In this document: positions 1-12,645 of the stretch, piece after piece
Position numbering within the stretch: the first letter of the stretch is position 1
Layout: every line of letters begins with the position of its first letter
Assembly: GCA_963210315.1 (NCBI GenBank)
Contig: OY723253.1
Location: 930,001 to 994,000, forward strand
From: Rhynchopus euleeides
Taxonomy: Eukaryota; Euglenozoa; Diplonemea; Diplonemida; Diplonemidae
DNA: 64,000 bases
Reading direction: 5' to 3'
Made by a program: the position numbers and the translations under genes
The notes under the pieces: model-generated
Told to the model about the DNA's origin: nothing
The model's database searches: none
Seen by the model: only the letters and a program-made list of their open reading frames with translations

Positions 1-3000
1 AGCAGACGCGGGGTTCTGTAATTGGTAATGTCGAGCACAGCGCAGCGCACCACGCGGCTGTAGGCAAGGGCGGCGGACTCGCCCGTCAGGGCTGAGGCCA
101 GGCAGACTACTGCGCGCTTGCGTGAGGGGCTGACAGCCAGGCTCTTGAAGCCGCGCAGTGCCGCCCGTGCTGCGAAGACCCTGGGGAGGACGTAGACCGT
201 GCCCTGCTGGGTGCCGCTGCCCTGTGCGGCGTAGCGTGCCACGACATGGCCTGTGCTGTTCCACACGAGCACGTGTGGGTCGTAGAGCTCGCACCCGATG
301 TGCATCCCTGTGTCGGTGTCGAGGATAGCGATGTCACCCACAGCTGGCCCGTCGGCAGCAGTGTAGGGTGCTGCGGCACAGGTGTCGCCCACAGCAAGCG
401 CCTCAGGTGTGCTGTGTGGCGGCGAGTGCTGCAGCGTGGTGTGTTGCAGAATGCTGGACGTATGGCTGATAGACATGCGGGTGTGCGTTGTGATCAGGCC
501 CACGCGCACCAGTGCCCCCGTGAAATTGGAGTCGGTGTTGCACCCCCGCACGGTGGCGGCGTGCAGCACACCCGTGCAGGGGTCGTGCGACAGCCCCGCG
601 AGCGACGGCTGCATGCTGACGCCTGTCCCCTCGTTCAGCAGCTCCGGCAGATCGAAGGTGCGCACCTGCACCTCTCCCTCCTCCTCTTCTGCCGGTATGG
701 CAAAGGCGCCGCTGTGGAACCCCGCAGTCTCGGGGAGGACGTCACCCCGCGGGTCGGCCCACAGCAGCTGCACGCCATGGCTGTCAGGGTTGACACTGCG
801 GTAGAAGGCGTACGTCTCCACCACAGCTGCACACTGCTCCGCGTGGCGGGGGCGCGCGTGGCACGCAGGGATGTCACGACACGCCTGCACCCATGCGTGC
901 GCACGGCAGCCCAGCTTTGAGCACTGCTGGAAGGCAGCCGCATACGCCTCGTCCTCAAAGGGCGTCGTTTGGTTGGTGGCGAACAACGGGTCTGCCTGGC
1001 ACGACCTCTCCAGACCTTCAGCACACTCATACAGGAGGTCTGTGTAGGTGCACTCACGTGGGGGCCTGTGCATGAGCCTGTGATCCTGCTCGTAGGACGC
1101 TGAGCAGGCGTGCCACAAGCCAATGCCAAACTCCGGCCGCCCACGAGGCTCGTCAGCGTAACGGACGCGGCGCCACTGCGTGGTGGGCAGGCACAGCACA
1201 GCACCCAGGAAGGCAATGCACGCTAGGCCCCATGCCGCTGTCGAGTAGGGCCAGATACGTGCCGAGTGGTCATCCACCTTGCGCTGCCACGCCTTCTGCC
1301 GTATCACGCTCAGGTCGATGCGGTCGAACTCGACATCCCCACCCCACAGCTGCATGAAGTTGGGATACATGCAGCCGCACGGAAAGTGATCCGAACGCAG
1401 GAAGGCAAAAGCGCTTCCGCGGGGGATGATGTCAGCATGGTTCCGCCGCACGTGCACAAAGGCAAGCAGCAGCCCCAAGACCACGATGAGCGGGAGGCAG
1501 GTCAGCACCAGATATCCCCACCCCGGGTAGGACACGAGGATCACAAGCCACGGGATCCCGACAAACATCGCCACCGTGTGCATCAGGGTGAACCAGCGCA
1601 GGTTGGCGCCCGTGTCGCCGAGGAACTGTGCCATGGAGAGGGGCACCTGCCTCAGGGGCCACACGACAAACCACAGCACCCCGCCTGCACAGTTGAAGAA
1701 CACATTCACCAACGCCACCTGCAGTCCCACGTAGACATTGTCGCCTGACAGGGCGGCAAGGAGGCCGCTGATCGTGGCGCCGAGGTTGGCCCCCACAATC
1801 AGAGGCGCAGCCTTCTCGATGTGGACGGCACCCAGCGCAGTCAGCACCGCCACCAGGGAGGTGAACATCGATGATGAGTGCAGCAGCACCGTGAGGACCC
1901 CACCCACCACAAGCAGCAGGTAGCTGTCGAGGCCACCGCACGCGCGCAGGACAGGGTGGCGGAAGTGAAGGTTGAGCACCACACGGACCACCTTGCCTGG
2001 CCCTCCCCGCATCGACGTGCGCAGCAGCGCGATCAGCACCAGCACGAGTGTCACGAGCATTGCGATCGACACGAACATCAGCAGCACCCCCACCTCGGTG
2101 TCGCTGATGCGCCTGTCGCGGAACAGGTGGGCCGACGTCTCCGTGATGATCGACTCCCGCTCCAACGCGTGCGCCGCGGCGCTGGACTCCGCCGCCGCAA
2201 TTCTCTCGATCAGCCCGGTGTCCACCTCCACCACCCTCCCCCTCGCGGCAGTCGACAGCCCCTTCGCATACGCCACGGTGTCACGCGGCTCCGAGCTGCT
2301 GGAGAATCCCAGCGAATCCGCCGCCTCCTTCGCAAGCCTGCTGAGACAAGCAGAGGAGGCCTCCAGCGGCAGGAAGATCACCGCCGTACACCAGTTGAAA
2401 TGCGCGTGATACGCCGCAGCGGTGAAGGCTCGCCGATGCTCCGACGTGCTCCCGAGATGCGCCAACGACACCAAGGCGCTTGTTATGGCTGTTCCAATAT
2501 TCGCCCCAATCACAAGATACGCAGCTTGCTGCACTGTCACTGTCCCCGCAGCTGCCAGCGAGATGGCCACGGTGGTGGTGGTATCAGAACTCTGCACCAA
2601 CACTGTAGAGAACAGCCCAAGCGCAGCGCCCGACACAGGGTTGGTCAGCAGGTCATAGTCGCGCAGCGACCGCCCCGCAAACCTCCCCGTCAGGATGGTG
2701 AAGGCGTCCCCCAGCACTCCCAGGCAGACGAGGAAGAGATAGGATAGGCCTACCAGCCCCACTGCCTGCGACACCCGGGAGACAATGCGCTCTGCACGCT
2801 CCTGGGCACACAGGAGGCGCCAGGGCTTGCCACGCCAGACGAGGGGCTGCAAGTCCCACATGCCGCCGACAGACCGATGCTGCCTTTCGGTGGGGAACCG
2901 CATGAAGACCTCTTCCATATGCTCCTCGGCCTCCGGCAGATCGGCGTAGCTCTGCAGGATGTCCTGCCCCATGGGGGTGTTGCGGAACTCAGCATACGTC

Positions 3001-3221
3001 AGGTAGGCCTGGCCCCAGTGGTACCACCGCCTGCAGTCGCTGCCGTCGTCTAAAGGGCTCTGCGGCTCAAAGGCGTCACCGTCTTCACCGTTGTCAGGGT
3101 TGTCACCGCCCTCGGCTTCCCCCCCGTAAGGCAGATGATATTCATCGCGGTATGACTCCGGTGGGGGAGCATCCTGCGGCTGATGACCTAAAGAGCTTTC
3201 AGTTGGCTCCGTCTGCAGCAT
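1..3221 (-). CDS. Na+/Pi cotransporter (SLC34/PNaS family), C-terminally extended, partial at window edge
   Basis: The frame is open from the ATG at 3221 through the left window edge, at least 1073 codons with no stop. It should be a plasma- or endo-membrane sodium-coupled phosphate importer. Two inverted family repeats are visible: QSSDTTTT at about residue 210 followed by VIGANIGTAITS, and HSSSMFTS at about residue 448 followed by IVGANLGATIS. These match the QSSS and GANIGT signatures of SLC34/NptA-type carriers. The N-terminal ~140 residues are hydrophilic and acidic, with hydrophobic helices from about residue 150 to 600. A further hydrophobic helix (about residues 665-685) leads into a long soluble C-terminal region rich in Cys and Trp that ordinary SLC34 proteins lack; I do not recognise it. 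No intron is needed in the visible part. The start is the first ATG after a pyrimidine-rich leader; the frame is open further upstream without an obvious better Met. Confidence 0.85.
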   Translation of the reverse strand, partial: MLQTEPTESSLGHQPQDAPPPESYRDEYHLPYGGEAEGGDNPDNGEDGDAFEPQSPLDDGSDCRRWYHWGQAYLTYAEFRNTPMGQDILQSYADLPEAEEHMEEVFMRFPTERQHRSVGGMWDLQPLVWRGKPWRLLCAQERAERIVSRVSQAVGLVGLSYLFLVCLGVLGDAFTILTGRFAGRSLRDYDLLTNPVSGAALGLFSTVLVQSSDTTTTVAISLAAAGTVTVQQAAYLVIGANIGTAITSALVSLAHLGSTSEHRRAFTAAAYHAHFNWCTAVIFLPLEASSACLSRLAKEAADSLGFSSSSEPRDTVAYAKGLSTAARGRVVEVDTGLIERIAAAESSAAAHALERESIITETSAHLFRDRRISDTEVGVLLMFVSIAMLVTLVLVLIALLRTSMRGGPGKVVRVVLNLHFRHPVLRACGGLDSYLLLVVGGVLTVLLHSSSMFTSLVAVLTALGAVHIEKAAPLIVGANLGATISGLLAALSGDNVYVGLQVALVNVFFNCAGGVLWFVVWPLRQVPLSMAQFLGDTGANLRWFTLMHTVAMFVGIPWLVILVSYPGWGYLVLTCLPLIVVLGLLLAFVHVRRNHADIIPRGSAFAFLRSDHFPCGCMYPNFMQLWGGDVEFDRIDLSVIRQKAWQRKVDDHSARIWPYSTAAWGLACIAFLGAVLCLPTTQWRRVRYADEPRGRPEFGIGLWHACSASYEQDHRLMHRPPRECTYTDLLYECAEGLERSCQADPLFATNQTTPFEDEAYAAAFQQCSKLGCRAHAWVQACRDIPACHARPRHAEQCAAVVETYAFYRSVNPDSHGVQLLWADPRGDVLPETAGFHSGAFAIPAEEEEGEVQVRTFDLPELLNEGTGVSMQPSLAGLSHDPCTGVLHAATVRGCNTDSNFTGALVRVGLITTHTRMSISHTSSILQHTTLQHSPPHSTPEALAVGDTCAAAPYTAADGPAVGDIAILDTDTGMHIGCELYDPHVLVWNSTGHVVARYAAQGSGTQQGTVYVLPRVFAARAALRGFKSLAVSPSRKRAVVCLASALTGESAALAYSRVVRCAVLDITNYRTPRL

Positions 3222-4392
3222 CCCCAGCGAGAGGGGTGGTGGGGGGCGGGGTGGTGGAGGTGGAGGTGGGTGAGACAGAGAGAGACCACCAGTAGCCCAC
3301 AGCGGCCCGCCTGGGAGGTGAGGAAGGGGTGTGGTGTGGCGTGGTGTGGAGGTGTGGCGGAGGGATCACCAATAGCGTAGAATGATGGGCGATGATACGG
3401 ACGGGGGAGGGGGGGGTGGCAGGGGTGGCAGGGCATGGCTTCGACATAGGGCACTCCCTGAAGGAGTGGCACTGATCTGGCTTAGGCGTTGTGGCGCAGA
3501 AGGCATCCGATTCCTCCCAGGGGGGGGGGGGGGGGGCGGGAAAGAAGACCCCACGCGGTGTGCCGTGTGCAGTGAAGCGGATGCTCCCTCCGACAAAGCA
3601 CCCGGGTGTGATAGGGGGGGGGGGGGGGGGAGTTTCCTGTGGGGGTTTTTTTCTGTTGCACCCCCTCACCCAATCCCCACCCCCCAACCCACCTGTAGAG
3701 GCAGGTGCGTTCGGGCTGAACAAGCGACTTCCAAACAAGGGGCCAAATTTGCATTGTGTCGCAGCGGTGGTTTGCATCCGAACCATGTGTGTCTCGGTGA
3801 CAATCCGTATTGCTTGGCCCACATCGCAATGGTGGAGATCTAGAGCGGCCTGGTTATGTAATACTGCGGCTGCTTGTTCTGAAGCCCCGAAAAGTGAGAA
3901 GTTGGAGCGGTAACGCCCGCGGGCCTATGGGCACGGCCCTTGCCGTCCAAACCATGGAAGGCAACCATCGTTCAATTCGTTACGAAACGGAGAGCAAGCA
4001 AAGCAATGTCAGCGAAACAGCAAGGAATGTTACCCTTTGCTTCGCGACACATGACAAACATGCCTGGCTTTTGAGGGGCCGCCAGAATGGTTTGCCATAG
4101 ATTTTTTTTGGACCTGATTGAGAAGACACACACCCCACACACATCCACAAGGTAGCCCCCCCCAAGGCTCTTGAGGCGACTTGACTGGTCAGCGAGTGCT
4201 TGGTATTTTTCGCCAGCAGTGAGGGCCTACCTCCTGACCAACCTTCAGCACCATCGACACCGGTAACCACAGTACACCCACACGACGCACCCACGCTCAG
4301 CAGCGAAGAGCCTTTCTCCAAAGACCTTCGCTTGGAGGGTATGGTGCACCCACAGCATCAACACCCTGACACGTATTACATCTCCTTCAGTG
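3222..4392. other. Intergenic spacer with poly-G runs
   Basis: This lies between the start of the phosphate transporter and the stop of the REJ/EGF receptor, both on the minus strand. It contains G runs near 3521-3537 and 3617-3630 and long pyrimidine stretches on the minus strand (3222-3300) that could serve as a leader or splice-acceptor tract for the transporter mRNA. Open frames here are low complexity and show no family resemblance. Confidence 0.6.
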
Positions 4393-7300
4393 CTAATCGC
4401 AGGCGGTGGAGTCACAGGCGGTGGAATCCCACTCGAGCTTGAGTGTGTTCGGGGAGTCAGGCGCGATCTCCGGAGGGGTGTGCATGTCGCCCTCCGAATC
4501 GACCCCGTCGCTGTGGTCGGAGTCGGAAGGTGCCAGTGCCGGGTGGAGTGTCGGCCTGCCCTCGTGCTCGTCCTCGTCGTCGACAAAGTGCTCCGACACC
4601 GACCCCTCCTCGTCCTCCTCGTCCTCTTCGTCCTCCATCATCAGGTTTGCCTTCTCAGGTGCCTCGGACGGCTCCTCCTCCCAAGGCATCCGGCTGTGCC
4701 GCCAGAACTGCGTCATCAGCACCGCCATGATGACGACGAACACACTGAGCAGCACGACCATGACAACAGCCCCAGTCGACACTGCGGAGAGGTGGGTTGC
4801 ATGGGTGTGCGTGTGTGACAAAAAAGCGAACTCAACCACATCTGAACCAGGCTTGCTGTGTGTGCAGGACACAGCATCCCGCTCTGCGGGAAGAACACAA
4901 GATGGTGATGCGGATGCTGGATACACATCGATGCGCACAACAGGGTTTGCACTGCTAGGGCTGCATACTCGAGAATGAAGTGTCGGCAACGCACTGCCCG
5001 ATCACGCTACCAGGAAGATTCTTTCCATCTGTGCGGAGGCTGCAGCGATGTATCCCACACCGCGGCCCCTGCCATGCATCGGCACTGCTCAGACAGCGGT
5101 CGAAGTCGCAGAGCGGCGGCAGCCCTGAGGTGCTCTCGAAGTTGTCAGCGCACTTGCAGCTGCATCCCAGGGCGGCAAAACCAGACTGTGGGTGAATGAG
5201 TGGTTGATACGGACAAGTTAACCAGGGGCAAAGTGGTGTTGCAGCCCAGCCGGTTGTGTTTGGAGCCCATCGGGGGCGCTGGAGAATCTCCCCAAACATC
5301 TGGAAAAAGCGTTGGCGAGCATGGCGGGAGGACGATGGGCTGCAGGAGAGGTGCCATTGACAGGATGCTTAGCAAGCCTGTTGGTGGAATGCAACATACC
5401 GGAATGCCATGCCCGCTGCAATCAGACACGCTGCACAGCGTGTCAGGAATGCACGTCTTGTTGTTGTCATTCGGGTTTTTCATGAACCCTGTGGCGCACT
5501 GCGGAAGGGAATGCGGGTAGCACAGGACAGGCAGCACAACTGGCAGCACAGGCAAGCAATGCCATACCTCCATGCACTGGCACGCTGGGGTTGTCCAGTG
5601 GGCGGGAACATCGACACAGTTGGGCACTGTCGGGCAGAGGGGCGCCTGGCGTATCTCGTACTTTGGGATCCCGAAGGGGGTGAAGAGGAAGGGGGACAGC
5701 CGGTTCTTCAGGGCCTCAGCTGTGGCATAGCTGCCGGCCTTCATAAACTTCTGCCGCCAGATCGACTCAAGCAGGTTGACAGACACGGCAAGGGCTATCG
5801 ACCCTTCGTAAATATACATCTTGAACTGTGGCTCGACCCCACCACTCGCCTCGTTGATAATAGCCCGGGCACTCTTGACGAACTGCGATTGGTTCGCTGC
5901 GGGCAGCGCCGCATACTCGCTGTACCTCGCATCGGGGAAGATGTACACAATACCGTAGTGTTTCTGCTCCTCCTTCACCGAGCAGTCCGCCCCACCCCAC
6001 CCCACGGGGCAGGTGCAGTTGTGGTTCAGCACCCCCAGCTCAGGCCACCGGCACACACCGCCGTTGAGGCACTTTGGGCAGGTGCAGTTCTTCGACACAC
6101 AGATCAGGTCATCCTGGCACACACAGGCACCCTGCAGATACCTGGGGGCCTCTGACAACTCCAGGCGTGTCATGCTGTACGTGCAGGACACCCCACTGGT
6201 TGCGTCTGCCTCGACAACGCAATCAGCAGACGTGCCGAGGGCAGGGACCTGCAGTGCATTCAGCAGGGATCGCTGCAGGAATTTCGACGCGTTCGACAGC
6301 TGCGTCAGCTCGTGGTCCAGGAGGAGTGTGATGAAGGTCGACACCCCAACGGACGACGTCGGCGGCTCGACACGGAAAGTCGGGGTGGCCTCGACAATGG
6401 CCCAGCCCCCCTTCGCTACGTCGTCCACATTGTGCAGCACACCTGCCGCAGTGTTGCGCTTGAAGTTGCGGGACAGCGCCACGGCAAACTTGTCGGCACC
6501 ACTCACCGGGAGCACGACAGAGGTGGACTCCATCGAGATGACCGCCGACACGCGGGTTGCCTCCGAGTCACGCACCCCCAAGGTGCCCGCCTGGAAGCCC
6601 AGCCCTGCCAGGCAGAGGCTGCTGTCGCCGCTGGGCGGATGCTCGCTGCAGCGCCCACTGCCCCTGCAGGTGGGGACAGGCAGTGCGGCGGTGTCGCAGT
6701 AGGCATGTTCGGGGCACTCACAGCGCTCTGAGGTAGTATTGAGGGCTGAACCGTGCCCACAGGCCTTGCCCTCTGCAGGCAGCCCACAGCCGACGCGGGT
6801 GCGGCAGGTGCCAGCGTCGCAGAAGACGTCGTGCGAGGGGGACTCTGGCCTGCAGGTGCAGGTCTGTGTGGCGGTGTCGTGCATAAGCCCCGACTCCACA
6901 CACTCGTACCCGCTGCCGATCTCGCCGCACCTCTTGTTGGTGGTGCACACGCCTGGGTCGCCGCGGCATGTCAGGCCCGGGAGGCAGCGGCACTGGTTGT
7001 TGATGACTGTCGCCCCCCCGTCACACAGCAGGGCATCTGTGACGTGCGCCACGCTGTCGCAACGATACTTCACATCCTTGCGGCAGAGCAGCCCCCCGGC
7101 AAAAGGGGTGTCGATGAAGCCGTTGCCGCAGCGCACACACCTGCAGAATGCGATGTCCTCCGCATTGTTCGTCACCTCGCAGCCCTCGATCACCGCAGGC
7201 AGGCAGCGCGCATGCTTTGCGATGGGGGCGGCTATCATGGGACGCAGGCCGATACCTGCACATTCCACCTTGAGGCTCACAGAAGCCACATCCACACTCG

Positions 7301-10300
7301 TCGCGTTGCACACCGTGCTGAAGCGGCTACTCACGTAGACGGCTCCCGTGGCGGAGGCGGGGATGGGCCACTCACGGTATTGGGTGTGCAGTGTGAAGTT
7401 CCACTGCACCACGCTGCTGGCAGCCTCGAGGTAGCTCTCGGTGTCGCGGTTGTAGACACAGAGGGACGCGACACGCCCCAGGAGTGCACGCGATGAAGCG
7501 TCGAATCCGAAATAGGAGTTCTGCAGGCTGCCCAGCACAACGATGACAGGGGTGTCGGTTGCCACTTTCACGCCGTCGTGCACCACACGCGTGAACTGCG
7601 CTGAAGCATGGTGGCCCACCACAGGCTGCCGCAGCAGATCCCCCATGTGGTAGGCACACGAGGTGAAGGACAGGTCCGATGCATCGATCACCTCCGACGT
7701 GCAGGTGCCTGGGTCGAGGTTGAGGCCCAGGCTGACGCCTGAGTTGCAGACTGTGTCGATCACGCTGCCTGCCATCTCTTCGTCCTGCCCCTGCGACAGG
7801 GCAAGGGCGCTTGCCTCTCGGGAGCCCTGGCTCACAGGGGACGGGGTGCGCACAGCCTGCTTCCCGAGCACCTCGCGCATCCCGTCGACAGCCGCAGCCA
7901 TGCGCAGCACGGCAGAGCGGTAGATGTCGCTGCCGACGCCAATAGAGCGCAAGACCTGTGTGTGGGGTGTGAGTGGCACAAAACAATGGGAACCTAGCGA
8001 CACACTGCGAAATAGGGATATCCCTATTCCGAGCAGGGATGGACCTATTCCGCCCTGCGCTCTGCTGACCAGGGCCCAATCGCCTTGACAGACTGAGCGG
8101 CCGTGGAGGGGTGGGTCAAAACAGAGCACGCCGTAGCATACCGTTGACATGCCGAAGAAGGCTTCCTCTCTGTCGCTGTCGGATGCCTCGCGGGTGATCT
8201 GCAGGAGTGGTGGTGTGTCTGGAAAGAACAACTGTTCGAAATCGTACTCCTTTCGCTATAAGAAGAGAAACACCTGCCCAGCAACTGCAACAAAGGCAGA
8301 TCCGGGCTACTTTTCGTTGAGCGCACACAAAAAAGGCCCGTGATGTTGTAGTGTTCGGTAGCCTGCATCCACAATGAGGCACCGTTCATACAAAGAAAAC
8401 GACAAACAACCAGCCAACCGCTAAGAGGTACGGTTTCGCCACTGGTTGCGACAGAAATGACGATAGCGCATCCCAGACATACATCGAGCTTCAGCGTCTG
8501 CGCAGCACTGTAAACCGTATCGGCAATAACCGCAGTGTGGAGGGGTGTGCTGGAGGTGTTGGTACTTGGGAGTGCCTTGTGGAGCCCGCTCAGCACAGAG
8601 GTCACCCCGATGACCAGCGACGACGCTGACGCAGCGGTCAACATGCGGAGCTGCTCCATAGCTTTGACGAAGAAGCCCAGAGGGGGCGCTGCCGCCTGAA
8701 ACTGGCTGTACAGCGAGCTGACGAGCATGTTCTGGGCATCCGACCCAGCGGGGACCAGGAACGGCCCGACTGTCACGTCGACGGAGTTCGACGAGAGGGT
8801 CTTGGCACCCTTCGCATCGACAGCAGCGCACCAGAGGGAGAAGTTGTACTCCACAGGCCCGACATGGGGCATCGGGTAGGTGAACTCTGTGGAAAGCTGA
8901 TGCACCGTGAGGTCCTCATACACCCGTGACACGGGGTCGAATGTCCGCAGGAGATAGGCCAGCGGCGAGTCGGTATCGGAGAAGTCGACGCAGGACACAC
9001 GCAGGGTTCCGGACGCAGGGCTTTCGACACGCACCGCATCTTGCTCGTGGGCTTGTGCGCTATCGTTGGACACGAGGATGCTGCCGGGATTGTCAAATCT
9101 GTTGAAAGACACTGTGATGGCCTCCTCGACCCACCCAGTGGCAGGGATGTACTCAGGCACCCCAGACGGCGGCCACCATGTGACAGATGCCTGGCAGCGC
9201 AGCTTGGGTATGCCCTGGGACAGCATCTCCGTCGAGTTGACATGAATGAAATCCTGTGCAACAGACACCACCACATCGGAGGACTGGCTCTGCGTGCACA
9301 CCCACGAGAAGTTTTTGCCTGCCATGTCGAAGGCATGCGAATCAGTACCCGGCCCAGTCATCACGGCGAACAGAATAAAGACTTCTTCGCTGTTCTCGAC
9401 GGTGCCAGTGGCAGCTCTGCTTTGGTAGTAGAGCTCCAGCATGGGGGTCACCACCGCCCCGACAGTCACCTGCAGGGCCACGTTCCCGACAGCATTCTCA
9501 TTTGAAATCGCCACAATCGACGACTCCGAGATAAGGGGGTAGTAGGGCTCGTAAGGGTTGACTCTGTCGTCAAACACATATCCAGTCGGAGACCCCTGCG
9601 CCTTCCAGTAATCCAAATGCGACTTTGACCCCTGCACTATGTGCTGCAGCTTCGTGTGGGACATCTGGACAACCAACGACGTTCTTTTCGTTGCGAACCT
9701 CGAGAACACGTCAGCTGCCTTCTGCACCCCCTCCAAGGTGAAGGAGAACGAGAACCCAACTCCCGGAGATGCGGCAAACGCGCTGTCCCCTTCAGGGCTG
9801 CTTGAGGGCCCCTTCTGCAGCGGCGACACGTCGACATAATCAGAGGCACCCCCAAGGGCACCCACCACGAGGTTTTGGATCGCCTCGGGGACAAAGTCGC
9901 CCACAACATCCCGCGCCTGCACCGTGCAGCCCACCACGACGCCGGGAAACAGCGGCAGAGGGCTTGACGGACCCCGAGACATATAGAACGCATCGAGGTG
10001 TGCGTCGTGCACTCCTGACGCCCACCCGCAGGTCAGCCATGAGTGGCGCGTCGCACCGCTGTAGGCTGCGAGCAGAATGTCCTTGTCGTGCGTTGCCCCA
10101 GCCACACCCGCCTCAGAGTAGAGCGGGGGTGACGGGCCCAGGTATTCCACAGAGGTGTTTTCCCGCCTCGATGTGAAGTCAGGCAGCAACTCGCTGGTGC
10201 CGGGAACCACTGCCGGCGGTCCGTAGTAAAATGCAGGGCGTCCGACGCCCCACCGCGAAGCGGCGATCCCGATGCGCGACACAGGCATGTCTGCAGCAGA

Positions 10301-12589
10301 CCTCTGCACCAGAGCTTGCCCAGGGTCGAGGATCATGCCGCCTTGCATCACATCAGCATAGGTGGGGCTGTCCTGCCCCCACTCGGCAAACACGTTTTTG
10401 ACGTTCGTAATGAAAAACGGGGATGGCTCGTCAATGGGAACCGTCAGCGTCACATTGGCCCCATTCCGCAGGATGGTCGGAACAGTCAGGTTTTGGACAA
10501 CGCCCTCGACGTGCATGGTGAACACATCGGGGCTGACGAGGGATGGAACGACGGGTTTCCCCACGGAGGACATCGACCTGATGATGCAGTACCGCACGTC
10601 ACCCACCACGGAGGTGTCCGGTGGGACCCAGGTTGAGTCCCGGGTGGGCTGATCTTGCCGTTCCGAGGAACCTGAGTAAAGAGTTGTCGGCGCGATGTCC
10701 AGTGCGGCGAGCGGCTCGTCGAGGGATGCGGCATGAGTGCCAGGCGGTGCCTCGGGCGTCGGGGGGCAGGCCATCTGATAGGAGCTGGGTGTGTCGAAGC
10801 CGTAGGAGAACTTCATATAAACCTGCTCCCCGGCACCCTGGTAGTCCGCAGAGGCCGTGTCGCTGACTGCCCCGGTGTCGCCCTCCGACACCACCACCGA
10901 GTAGAAGGTGAACTCCACCGAGCCGCCGTACTGCTTGCCGGAGAGTGGGATCTCCAGCTCCCGGACCTGCCCAGATGCCACCGCGGCATTAGTTTGGGCA
11001 GGGGTCAGGATGGAGAATTGGATACCCGCATCGGTCGCTGCGTTTAACTGCAGGTTTCTGATGGCGATGGCGTACACAACAGGGAAGGGGTCTGTCACGG
11101 AGTCTACCCCGAAGTCGGTTATGGTCGGGAAGACAGACACGTTCCAACCTGTGGTGGATGCCGCGACCTTGATGGGCAGTTTGAGCCTGCAGTCCGGGCA
11201 GTCGGGTGCCAGAGGCTGGACGCGGCATACGACTGTCGCCCCCACGGCAAGCTTCCCGCTTCCGTCTGATGCAAAAGGGTACAGTGGGTCGGTCTCGTTA
11301 GACCTGTGCTGGGGGCACCGCACGTCGATGGACTGTGGGAAGCCCTGCTCCACAGGGAGCGAGTTGTCCACTGACACCTCGAAGTGTGCCCACAGCCTGC
11401 TGCTGTAGGTCGCGCGCACGTGATAGATACCTTCTGCGGAGAAGGGCGGGAGGCGGGCCGTGTAGATCCCTTTGACCCCCGCCTCCTGCACTGCACGCAG
11501 CGGCGCTCTCAGAGGGGTGTTGAGGACCGTCACAGTCACCACGGCGTCGTCGTTGGTTGTCACCACTTCCCCGTCTGCGCTGATCGCGGTGAACGTGCAG
11601 ACGGTGTATGCCCCTGTGAAGTATGTCTGTTCTGCGGTGTAGTGGGGTGTGCAGAACAGCCGCGACTTGAACTGATCAGTCATGTCAATATCGGATGGGG
11701 TAACCGTTGGAAGTGTCAGCGTCGCAGTCTCCGTCAGTGTCACGGAATGCGTCACCGTCGCGGTCGGGAGGGTCTCAGTGGGCGACAGGGTTTCTGTCAC
11801 CGTCGGGCACATCTCAGACGGGGTTCCATAAGGGGTCCACTTCCGGGTGTCATCCCAACAGTCATCGCCACAGAGGCAGAAGTAGAGAAACCGATACTCT
11901 GCAAAGTCGTTGTCCTTGGAGGGGATGTGCAGGAGCTGCCCGCTCGACATCTTCGGGCTATCGCCACAAGAGTAGGGCTGCCTGCAGGCCCGCCCTGTCA
12001 TGCACTCCACCCTCGCCACCTTCCGCGCCCCGTGCAGGGGCTCCTGCCCACAGTCCTCCATGCTAGCCGTCGGGCAGTACCCCTGGAAGGACGAGGGATC
12101 CATGCCATCCGGCAGCTGGAGCCCAGACGCAAGGTCATCAGCCGCGAGGAGGGCACACGGCTGCTTCAGCCAGCAGCCACTGAAGGTAAATTCCCCTAAA
12201 TGAGTCGGACACGAAGCACCGATGGTCATATTAACCGGCTGGATAGCCGTGGATGCACAGCCCAACCCGCCCCCCACGCATTCACTCGCGGTCCCATCCT
12301 CACAGGCCATTGACAAGGTGTAGTTCCCTCCCGAGATGCCTACGCAACGGTTCTCCCGACAGCATGTAGAGCTGCAGGCAGTGCAGCCGGGATAGGGCGG
12401 CGCAGTCGCGTCATGCTCGTGGAAGCCGGGTGGGCACGAGGCCGCGTCTGGGGCACACTCAACAGGCGCCTCCCCACCCACCGCACCCAGGCAGCAGGCG
12501 ATGCACAGCAGATAGGCAGCTCCGAACAGCGGGGGCCGTTGGCCGGCCTGCCGAACCACCCCGGTGCCGCGACGCTCCGTCACCCTCAT
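4393..12589 (-). CDS. Giant REJ/PKD-like and EGF-repeat type I membrane protein (five exons)
   Basis: Proposed exons on the minus strand: 12589-8483, 7955-5568, 5498-5400, 5185-4969 and 4781-4393, totalling 7200 nt (2399 aa). Phases agree at every junction and all donors are GTATG. The protein starts with a signal peptide (hydrophobic AAYLLCIACCLGAVGG near residues 24-40), then a Cys-rich region and a Ser/Thr-rich linker near residues 260-300. A long beta-rich ectodomain follows whose later part (FSDTDSPLAYLL, then WCAAVDAKGAKT) resembles REJ/PKD1-type modules. Cys-rich EGF-like units then follow (for example CLNGGVCRWPELG with CTCPVGWGGADC). The last exon holds one membrane helix (GAVVMVVLLSVFVVIMAVLM, about residues 2272-2295) and a very acidic cytosolic tail of about 100 residues. 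A surface receptor or adhesin is likely; the ligand is unknown. The start at 12589 fits the signal peptide; longer upstream frames are low-complexity leader. Confidence 0.75.
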
Positions 12590-12602
12590 CGGGACATGCT
12601 TG

Positions 12603-12645
12603 CTGTAGGGGGCAGCGAGAGTGGGGCGGTGGTGGTGGGGAGGCC
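12603..12645 (-). promoter_or_regulatory. Candidate splice-acceptor tract just 5' of the receptor gene
   Basis: Read on the minus strand this is a pyrimidine-rich run ending CCCCCTACAG, 13 bases before the receptor ATG at 12589. Such a tract followed by AG directly before a start codon would suit spliced-leader addition, or the 3' end of a 5'-UTR intron. The sequence shows the tract; the function is inferred. Confidence 0.35.

Noticed and set aside
246-2747. Plus-strand frames of 145-290 codons
   Set aside because: They lie antisense to the phosphate transporter and show arginine/histidine-rich shadow composition without domains.
8045-8482. C-terminal read-through of the first receptor exon
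   Set aside because: It runs into intron sequence after a GTATGT donor; the downstream exon joins in phase and continues the domain.
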